Positions 56,417 through 62,448 of a stretch of 62,448 bases of DNA are shown here, in pieces. The DNA comes from Lysobacterales bacterium (GTDB taxonomy: Bacteria > Pseudomonadota > Gammaproteobacteria > Xanthomonadales > SZUA-36). The stretch is from positions 10,387 through 72,834 of the forward strand of contig JAOZKI010000003.1 in NCBI GenBank assembly GCA_029935455.1, given 5' to 3'. Under the pieces are notes generated by a model. The model was given only the letters and a program-made list of their open reading frames with translations. It was not told the origin of the DNA and did no database searches. Both the position numbers and the translations under genes were made by a program. The stretch's first letter is position 1. Each line of letters opens with the position of its first letter.

Positions 56417-58062
56417 GTCAGTTTCTGAGCCTGCTGCGTATCAGCGCGATTCTGGCACGCTACGGCCTGGACGACCTGCTGCACGCCATTCACCTTTACC
56501 GGCCCATGGGCTGGTTGACCCGCCTGGTACCCGGCGCGCGAGCCAACGCCGAACGCCCGCGCGGCGAACGACTGCGTCTGGCGCTGCAGGAAATGGGGCC
56601 CATCTACGTCAAGTTCGGCCAAATCCTTTCAACGCGCCGCGATCTGATTCCGCGCGATGTGGCTGAAGAACTGGCCCTGCTGCAGGATCGCGTGCCACCC
56701 TTTCCCGGTGCACAGGCCCGCGCCATGGTGGAGGACGCGCTGGGTCAGCCGGTCGCTGAAGCGTTTTCGAGTTTCGACGAAACGCCGCTCGCATCCGCCT
56801 CCATTGCCCAGGTGCATCCGGCTACGCTGCCGGACGGTACGGAGGTGGTGGTCAAGGTCGTGCGTCCCAACATGGAAGCCAGCCTGCGGCGTGATGTTGA
56901 TCTGCTGAAGTCCATCGCCCGCCTGGCAGAACGCTACTGGCATGCGGCCGAGCATGTGCATCCAAGCGAACTGGTGCGTGAATTCGAAACTTTCCTGCTG
57001 GATGAACTGGACATGCAGCGTGAGGCAGCCAACGCCTCCTTACTCCGCCGCAACTTCGAGCATTCCAAAGAACTCTATATTCCTGCGGTGTACTGGCCCT
57101 GGTGCAAGCAATCCATCATGGTCATGGAGCGGGTCAGCGGCATACCGGTGGGGGATACGGAGGCCCTGCGCGCGGCCGGTGTGGATCTTGAGAAGCTGGC
57201 CGTCATGGGCGTGCGCCTGTTTTATCAACAGGTGTTTCGCGACAACCTGTTCCATGCCGACATGCACCCCGGCAACATCCTGGTCGATGCGACGGACCCG
57301 GCCAATCCCAGCTACATCGCACTGGATTTCGGCATCGTTGCCAGCCTGACCTCCAAGGATCTGTTTTACATCTCGGAGAACTTTCTGGCCCTGTTCCGGC
57401 GGGATTACCGCCGCGTCGCCCAGCTTCATATTGATGCCGGCTGGGTGCCGGCGGATACGCGCATTGATGAGCTGGAGGCGGCCGTGCGGACCGTGGGCGA
57501 ACCCAACTTTACCCGCCCACTGAACGAAGTGTCCTTCGGTGAACTGCTGTTCAAGCTGTTCAAGGTGGCGCGCCGCTTCGATCTGGCGATTCAGCCCCAG
57601 CTGGTGATGCTGCAGAAGACGCTTCTGAACATTGAAGGGCTGGGCCGTGAGCTGCATCCCAGCCTGGATATCTGGGGGGTAGCGAAGCCCGAACTGGAAC
57701 AGATCATGCGCGAAAAGCAGGGCCTGGAGCACGTGGCCCGGGATCTGCGCGAGCAGCTGCCCCTGTGGCTGTCCCAGGCACCGGAATTGCCCGTGCTGAT
57801 CCGCGACTATCTGCGCCGCGCCGCCCAGGGCGAGCTGCGCACCCACATCACCTCCGAGGACCTCGCACAGCTGCGCGCTGAACATGCCAGCGCCCACCGC
57901 CGCACGCTGGGCGTGCTGACGGGTGGCGCGGTCGCTATCGCCGGTGCTTTGCTCACCGGCCTGCAAACCGGCCCCTGGTTCGTGGCCGGTCTGTCCGCAC
58001 CCGGTCTGGGTCTGTTGACGCTGGCCACGATCATTCTTCTGCGCTCGCTAGGCCGCTCCTGA
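56413..58062 (+). CDS. ubiB: UbiB kinase-like ubiquinone biosynthesis protein
   Basis: Atypical ADCK/ABC1 kinase-fold ATPase needed for ubiquinone synthesis. The 549-residue protein carries the KxGQ motif as VKFGQILSTRRDLIP, SIAQVHPATLPDG, the catalytic-loop-like FRDNLFHADMHPGNILVD and DFGIVASLT. Two C-terminal membrane helices (RTLGVLTGGAVAIAGALL and GLLTLATIILLRSL) anchor it. It overlaps ubiJ by four bases. Confidence 0.96.
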   Translation: MSQFLSLLRISAILARYGLDDLLHAIHLYRPMGWLTRLVPGARANAERPRGERLRLALQEMGPIYVKFGQILSTRRDLIPRDVAEELALLQDRVPPFPGAQARAMVEDALGQPVAEAFSSFDETPLASASIAQVHPATLPDGTEVVVKVVRPNMEASLRRDVDLLKSIARLAERYWHAAEHVHPSELVREFETFLLDELDMQREAANASLLRRNFEHSKELYIPAVYWPWCKQSIMVMERVSGIPVGDTEALRAAGVDLEKLAVMGVRLFYQQVFRDNLFHADMHPGNILVDATDPANPSYIALDFGIVASLTSKDLFYISENFLALFRRDYRRVAQLHIDAGWVPADTRIDELEAAVRTVGEPNFTRPLNEVSFGELLFKLFKVARRFDLAIQPQLVMLQKTLLNIEGLGRELHPSLDIWGVAKPELEQIMREKQGLEHVARDLREQLPLWLSQAPELPVLIRDYLRRAAQGELRTHITSEDLAQLRAEHASAHRRTLGVLTGGAVAIAGALLTGLQTGPWFVAGLSAPGLGLLTLATIILLRSLGRS

Positions 58063-58160
58063 ACCCGGACAGCCGGAGCCCCGTTGACTGACGGTTCACC
58101 GCTTGCGTGTTCTGCTTGAGCTCCTGCCGGCGCAGCGCTGGCGTTGCGCCCGGATCGACC

Positions 58161-59594
58161 ATGACTCCCTGGTTTAAAACCTCCCTCCTGCTATGCGCCC
58201 TGCTGGCCAGCAGTGCGAGCGCTGCGGTGGATCGCTATGCGGTGCAGTTCAGCGAGGGGCTGGAGCGCGTGGATGTGCAACTGTGCTTCCACGGCGAAGC
58301 ACCGGACCGGCTCTATCGACATGCGGCAGCAGCGCAGCATGCCTCACCGCTTCAATTCAGCGGGAAAACGCTGCCCACTCGCAACACCGCTACGCGCATG
58401 CTGTTGCCGGAACTCCCGCCCAATGCCTGCCTCAATTGGCACTATGAGCTGGCCGCAGCGGCTGCCGCCATGGACTATGCAAGGGCTTACACGGTCGGTG
58501 ACAGCGTGGTCGCAGAAACGGCCCTGTGGTTCTGGAAAGGACCACGGGAACGGCCCGTGGAGGTGCGGGTCAGCCTGCCGGCGGGTTACCAACTATCAAC
58601 CCCTTGGCCGCGTGACCCGGGCGACCCGACGCGCTACCGCCCCGAGCAAACGGCGACCAGCTGGACCTCGCGCAGCGCCATCGGACCCTTTACGTCGCAG
58701 GTAATATCTCTCCCAGGCGGGCAGCTGGAATTGACCCTGCTGGGCGTGGACGACGCCGCCACGGCCCACAAGCTGCGCATATGGGTGGAAGAATCGGCGG
58801 CGGCAATCAGCTCGGTCTTCGGATACTTTCCCCGCGCACACACGCAGGTGCTGGTGGTGGCGCTGGGTCCACGCTCGGAACCGGTACCCTGGGCCCATGT
58901 GATTCGCGGGGGCGGTGCGGCGGTACAGTTTTATGTGGACGAAACGCGTCCGCTGGAGGAGTTCCGCGCGGACTGGACCGCCACCCATGAATTCAGCCAT
59001 CTGCTGCTGCCCTTTGTGGCCCGCGATGACCGCTGGCTGTCCGAGGGTATGGCCTCCTATTACCAAAACGTGCTGCGCGCCCGCGACGGGCGCTTGACGG
59101 AACAGCAGGCCTGGCAAGCCATGGAAGACGGCTTTCAGCGGGGTCGGGACAGCGCAGGGGGCGACACCCTTCGCGAAGCCAGCCGATCCGGCTGGCGCAG
59201 TACGCGGCGGGTCTACTGGTCCGGCGCGGCCATGATGCTGCAGGCGGATATACGACTGCGCCGGCAAACGGCGGGAACAAAAACCCTGGATACCGCTTTA
59301 GAAGCCTTGCATGACTGCTGCTTCGATGCCGGCAAGCGCTGGTTTGCCCGGGACCTGTTGCAGGAACTCGACCGGCTAGCCGACACCGATGTGTTTATGA
59401 CGGTTTATGCGGAGCACATTGAGGCCAGCACTTTTCCTGATCTGAACGACACCTATGAGCGCCTGGGACTGGAGACCACCAGTGGCGGCATTCGCATGGC
59501 CAACGGCAGGCCGAACAGCGCCCTGCGGGCGGCCATTATGCGACCGGCAACAGCGCAAAGCCGCGCAGGGACAGCTCGGGATAGCGCACCGTAA
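58161..59594 (+). CDS. Secreted gluzincin-like metallopeptidase
   Basis: A 477-residue exported protein. The signal peptide is about 1-21 (WFKTSLLLCALLASSASA). The N-terminal third is beta-rich (CFHGEAPDRLYRHAA onward). The zinc site is HEFSH (HExxH form) in the WTATHEFSHLLLPF helix, with the third ligand Glu in WLSEGMASYYQNVLRARDG about 20 residues later, the M1/M61-like pattern. Known M61 enzymes carry an extra C-terminal PDZ, absent here. The 3' end overlaps the convergent phosphopantetheinyl transferase by 59 bases. Confidence 0.78.
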   Translation: MTPWFKTSLLLCALLASSASAAVDRYAVQFSEGLERVDVQLCFHGEAPDRLYRHAAAAQHASPLQFSGKTLPTRNTATRMLLPELPPNACLNWHYELAAAAAAMDYARAYTVGDSVVAETALWFWKGPRERPVEVRVSLPAGYQLSTPWPRDPGDPTRYRPEQTATSWTSRSAIGPFTSQVISLPGGQLELTLLGVDDAATAHKLRIWVEESAAAISSVFGYFPRAHTQVLVVALGPRSEPVPWAHVIRGGGAAVQFYVDETRPLEEFRADWTATHEFSHLLLPFVARDDRWLSEGMASYYQNVLRARDGRLTEQQAWQAMEDGFQRGRDSAGGDTLREASRSGWRSTRRVYWSGAAMMLQADIRLRRQTAGTKTLDTALEALHDCCFDAGKRWFARDLLQELDRLADTDVFMTVYAEHIEASTFPDLNDTYERLGLETTSGGIRMANGRPNSALRAAIMRPATAQSRAGTARDSAP

Positions 59595-60285
59595 CCGCGC
59601 CCATAAGCCCCTGGCCGGCGACGAAAGAGCGCAGTTGCCAGGCACTGGCATCATCATCTTCCATGGACAACACGGCCGCCGGCTCACCGGGGTGCACGTT
59701 CACCGTGAAACGCGCGAGGCGATTGGCAATGCCGTGGCCCGCTGCCTTCACCAGCGCCTCTTTGCAGGCCCAGCTGTGCAGGAAAGCCGTAGGCAACTCC
59801 GTTGACGGCAGTGCGGCCAATTCGGCGTATTCCTCACGGGAGAAATAGCGGCGCGCCAGACCCAGGGGATTACCGGCCTGGCGCTCGCGCGCTTCCAGAT
59901 CCACGCCAATGGCGGCACCGCTGGTTACGCCAATCAAGCAGTAGCCGTCACTCGCCGCCATGCTGAATTGCAGCGTAGACTCGTGCTGCACCGGGTCCAG
60001 CACCGGTTTGCCCTTAATAACGCGCGAAATGTGAACGTCCTTGCCGGGCAAGCCAAGATAGCTACCCAGTAGCAGGCGCAGGTAGAAGCGCCGCATGGCC
60101 CGCTGCTGACGCACCGTAAGACCCTGGGCGGGCATGGGCTCACCGGGTTGCAACGGGCTCCCCAGGCGGAGCAGGTCCAGCAGCCAAAGATCGGCGGTCC
60201 CGGGCGCAGGCAAAACCAGTTCGCGCAGCGGCATATGACGCTGTGCAAATTCCAGTTCCTTACCCGCCACGTTGCCCCGTTCCAC
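59536..60285 (-). CDS. 4'-phosphopantetheinyl transferase
   Basis: A 249-residue Sfp/AcpT-type enzyme that loads phosphopantetheine onto carrier proteins. Magnesium and CoA motifs are present: IGVDLEARE and HSWACKEALVKAAG. The chosen start is GTG with AGGG 11 bases upstream; an ATG 17 codons later also lacks a good site, so the N-terminus is uncertain. It is divergent from oleA, which itself uses acyl-CoA and does not obviously need this enzyme. Confidence 0.88.
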   Translation of the reverse strand: MERGNVAGKELEFAQRHMPLRELVLPAPGTADLWLLDLLRLGSPLQPGEPMPAQGLTVRQQRAMRRFYLRLLLGSYLGLPGKDVHISRVIKGKPVLDPVQHESTLQFSMAASDGYCLIGVTSGAAIGVDLEARERQAGNPLGLARRYFSREEYAELAALPSTELPTAFLHSWACKEALVKAAGHGIANRLARFTVNVHPGEPAAVLSMEDDDASAWQLRSFVAGQGLMGAVTVRYPELSLRGFALLPVA

Positions 60286-60438
60286 TGCCGTTGCTACCCT
60301 GTGCCGCTGTTACCTGCGCCAAGTCTAACCAAAGCGGCGGGAGGGAGGTACTACTTGAAGCAAGCCTTCACCCCCCCCACCTAAGAGCGCAAGGAGATCC
60401 GGCCGCCAATGGCCGACCCGCCTGAGAGAGCTAGTCCC

Positions 60439-61455
60439 ATGCATTTTAAGAACGTTGTGATCCAGTCCCTGGCCGCCGTAGAGGCACCGATTCGCCTGAC
60501 CTCGGCAGAAATTGAAAAACGACTTGAACCAACGCTCAAGCGGCTGGGCATCCGCGGCAATCTGCTGGAAGAAATATCCGGTATCAAGGCGCGACGGATC
60601 TGGGAAGAAGGCACCCAGCCCTCCGATGCTGCGACCCTGGCTGCAGAGAAGGCCATTGAGGAATCAGGCATCGACCGCAGCCGCATCGGCGTGATTATCA
60701 ACACCTCCGTATGCCGTGACTATCTAGAACCCTCAACCGCCTGCATTGTGCACGGTAATCTCGGTCTGGCACCCCACTGCCTGAATTTTGACGTCGGCAA
60801 CGCCTGCCTGGCCTTTCTGAATGGCATGGACGTGGCCGCGCGCATGATTGAACGGGCCGAGGTGGACTATGCGCTGGTGGTTGATGGCGAATCAAGCCGG
60901 CCCATTACCGATAACACGATTGAACGCCTGCTGGATCCGGCCGTCGGTGAGGCGCAGTTCCGGGCTGAATTTGCCAGCCTGACCCTGGGCTCCGGCGCCG
61001 CCGCCATGATCATGGCGCGGCGGGAACTGGCCCCGGAAGGGCACAGCTATCTCGGCAGCGTCACCCGCGCTGCGACGCAATTTTCCGATCTGTGCCGCGG
61101 CAATATGGAAAAGATGGTCACCGATACGCGTACTCTGCTTAGCGAGGGCCTGAAACTGGCCGCGACCACCTTTGAGGCGACCTGCTCGGCGCTGGGCTGG
61201 GTAGTGGATGAACTGGACCAGTTCATCATCCATCAGGTCAGCAAGGTGCACACCGAGTCACTGGTGAATGTGCTCGGCCTGGATCCGGACAAGGTGCATG
61301 CCATCTATCCGGAGATGGGTAATATTGGCCCCGCTTCCGTCCCCATCGTGTTGGCCAAGGCCATGGAATCGGGCAAGCTGAAAAAGGGAGATCGGGTAGC
61401 GCTACTGGGCATCGGCTCGGGCCTGAACTGCTCTATGGCCGAGGTCGTCTGGTAA
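60439..61455 (+). CDS. oleA: OleA, acyl-CoA Claisen condensation enzyme
   Basis: Thiolase-superfamily enzyme that condenses two acyl-CoAs to a beta-keto acid in the head-to-head olefin pathway. The 338-residue protein starts MHFKNVVIQSLAAVE, preceded by GAGAG. Catalytic Cys123 (VGNACLAFLNG), Glu97 (DYLEPST), His265 (FIIHQVS) and Asn295 (GNIGPAS) correspond, with a 20-residue offset, to Cys143, Glu117, His285 and Asn315 quoted for Xanthomonas OleA. oleB follows after 5 bases. Confidence 0.95.
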   Translation: MHFKNVVIQSLAAVEAPIRLTSAEIEKRLEPTLKRLGIRGNLLEEISGIKARRIWEEGTQPSDAATLAAEKAIEESGIDRSRIGVIINTSVCRDYLEPSTACIVHGNLGLAPHCLNFDVGNACLAFLNGMDVAARMIERAEVDYALVVDGESSRPITDNTIERLLDPAVGEAQFRAEFASLTLGSGAAAMIMARRELAPEGHSYLGSVTRAATQFSDLCRGNMEKMVTDTRTLLSEGLKLAATTFEATCSALGWVVDELDQFIIHQVSKVHTESLVNVLGLDPDKVHAIYPEMGNIGPASVPIVLAKAMESGKLKKGDRVALLGIGSGLNCSMAEVVW

Positions 61456-61460
61456 GGGCC

Positions 61461-62384
61461 GTGAGCAAGCCCTACCAACCCCCGCAGCATCTTTATCCGT
61501 TCGAATCCCGGTGGCTGGATCGCAACGGACTGCGCCTGCACTACATCGACGAAGGTCCGCGCGACGCGCCGGTGCTGCTTATGCTGCACGGCAATCCGAC
61601 CTGGTCTTTCTATTACCGCGAGCTGGTGCTCCGGCTGCGTGATCGCTACCGCTGTATCGTTCCGGATCATATCGGCTGCGGCCTGTCCGATAAACCGGAT
61701 GACAGCCGCTATGACTACCATCTGGCCAGCCGCATGGCCGATGTGGAAGCGCTGGTCAGCGATAGAATCGGCACTGATACGCCGTTGTCCCTGGTGGTGC
61801 ATGACTGGGGTGGCATGATCGGCTTTGGCTGGGCCGCTTCGCAGCATGAGCGCATCCGCTCGGCCGTTATTCTGAATACCGCGGCCTTTCCCATGCCGGC
61901 TGACAAGTCGCTGCCCTTTACCTTGTGGCTGGGTGGACGCACGCCGGTAGGCAGCCTGCTGATCCGCGGCTTCAATGCCTTTTCCGGCATTGCCGCCCGC
62001 ATCGCTTTCAAAAAACCCGTGAGCGCCGAAATACGGGCCGCCTACAAGGGCCCGTATAACAGCTGGCGCAACCGCATCGCGACCCTGCGCTTTGTGCAGG
62101 ACATTCCGCTGCGCGAGGGTGAGCGCGGCTACAATCTGGTCGCAGCTACGGCCGCCCAGCTACCCGCCTTCGCTTCCAAGCCCACGCTGGTGGGCTGGGG
62201 CCTGCGCGATTTCGTCTTTGACGAGCCGTTCTACCGCGAGTGGCAGCGTCAGCTGCCCGAGGCAGAACTGCACCCCTACGCCGACTGCGGTCACTACATT
62301 CTGGAAGATGCAGGAGAGCCGTTGCACCAGGCCATTGAACGCTTCCTCGACCGCCAGCACCATGACGGCCGCGACGCCGGCTGA
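61461..62384 (+). CDS. oleB: OleB, alpha/beta-hydrolase (beta-lactone decarboxylase)
   Basis: A 307-residue hydrolase of the haloalkane-dehalogenase-like clade that includes OleB, which decarboxylates the cis-beta-lactone to the olefin. The oxyanion region is LHGNPTWSFYYREL, the nucleophilic Asp sits in VHDWGGMIGFG, and the His is in YADCGHYILED. Start is GTG with TAAGGG before it. In Xanthomonas OleB is encoded beside oleA; oleC and oleD would be expected downstream, outside the window. Confidence 0.93.
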   Translation: MSKPYQPPQHLYPFESRWLDRNGLRLHYIDEGPRDAPVLLMLHGNPTWSFYYRELVLRLRDRYRCIVPDHIGCGLSDKPDDSRYDYHLASRMADVEALVSDRIGTDTPLSLVVHDWGGMIGFGWAASQHERIRSAVILNTAAFPMPADKSLPFTLWLGGRTPVGSLLIRGFNAFSGIAARIAFKKPVSAEIRAAYKGPYNSWRNRIATLRFVQDIPLREGERGYNLVAATAAQLPAFASKPTLVGWGLRDFVFDEPFYREWQRQLPEAELHPYADCGHYILEDAGEPLHQAIERFLDRQHHDGRDAG

Positions 62385-62424
62385 GCCCTGCAATGTGGCC
62401 CGCGCCCTGCGGGCGTGGAGGGAC

Positions 62425-62448
62425 ATGACACCGGTGTTTGTTGTAAAG
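62425..62448 (+). CDS. Start of a following gene (partial)
   Basis: Eight codons (MTPVFVVK) run off the right edge after GGAGGG six bases upstream, a good ribosome binding site. A short GC hairpin (GCCCGC/GCGGGC at 62398-62414) lies in the gap after oleB. The peptide is too short to name; oleC or oleD is expected here by neighbourhood, but the visible residues do not confirm either. Confidence 0.45.

Overview
The window looks like a chromosomal segment of a gammaproteobacterium, most likely of the Lysobacterales (Xanthomonadales) or a near relative such as Wenzhouxiangellaceae. This is inferred from gene content and order: rplM-rpsI beside a 2Fe-2S protein, coq7 and the trp genes; hemYXDC joined to algRZ; lptM-dapF-DUF484-xerC; hslVU followed by ubiEJB; and an OleA/OleB olefin pair whose OleA residues line up with the Xanthomonas enzyme. 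GC content is high and coding density is very high, with many 1-4 base stop/start overlaps. I see no insertion sequence, prophage, integron or CRISPR array. One tRNA gene (Gln, anticodon CUG) is present.

Layout. 1-5.4 kb: tRNA-Gln, ribosomal proteins S9 and L13, a 2Fe-2S protein, Coq7, an unknown secreted protein and trpG-trpD-trpC, with an attenuator-like terminator in the trpG leader. 5.7-11.3 kb: one giant gene for a 1876-residue secreted protein with a von Willebrand A domain, twelve ~118-residue LEKxTNGxDAD repeats and a C-terminal membrane anchor. 11.4-14.3 kb: selO and trpE, so the trp genes are split around the giant gene. 14.3-20.1 kb: a dedicated Gram-negative sortase module: histidine kinase, response regulator, one VIT/vWA target protein with an FPNTATG sorting signal, and the class GN sortase. 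20-25 kb: a secreted endonuclease I with an extra C-terminal domain, rpe, djlA, purC, an Mpo1-like protein and a small secreted protein that is essentially a free copy of the nuclease's extra domain.

25-35 kb: gcvT-gcvH, a cobalamin adenosyltransferase, an ald-aminotransferase-mmsA operon that together would degrade beta-alanine, a divergent Lrp-type regulator with two Lrp-box-like sites, a histone-deacetylase-family hydrolase, and DUF389 and DUF3422 membrane proteins. 35-41 kb: an AsmA-like protein, a TPR-sulfotransferase fusion, and a hydrolase-acyltransferase-thioesterase lipid group. 40.9-48.6 kb: a flavin/2Fe-2S reductase, hemY-X-D-C, algR-algZ and an esterase. 48.6-51.2 kb: lptM, dapF, DUF484, xerC. 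51-53 kb: aqpZ plus an unknown membrane/cupin pair. 53-58 kb: hslVU and ubiEJB. 58-62.4 kb: a gluzincin-like secreted peptidase, a phosphopantetheinyl transferase, and oleA-oleB at the right edge.

Most of the window is housekeeping. The parts that stand out are the sortase module, the giant vWA repeat protein 3 kb from it, and the secreted domain found both fused to a nuclease and free. These suggest a surface/secretome programme with two vWA proteins, a dedicated anchoring enzyme and its own two-component sensor. The link between the giant protein and the sortase is inference only: no sorting motif is visible in the giant protein.
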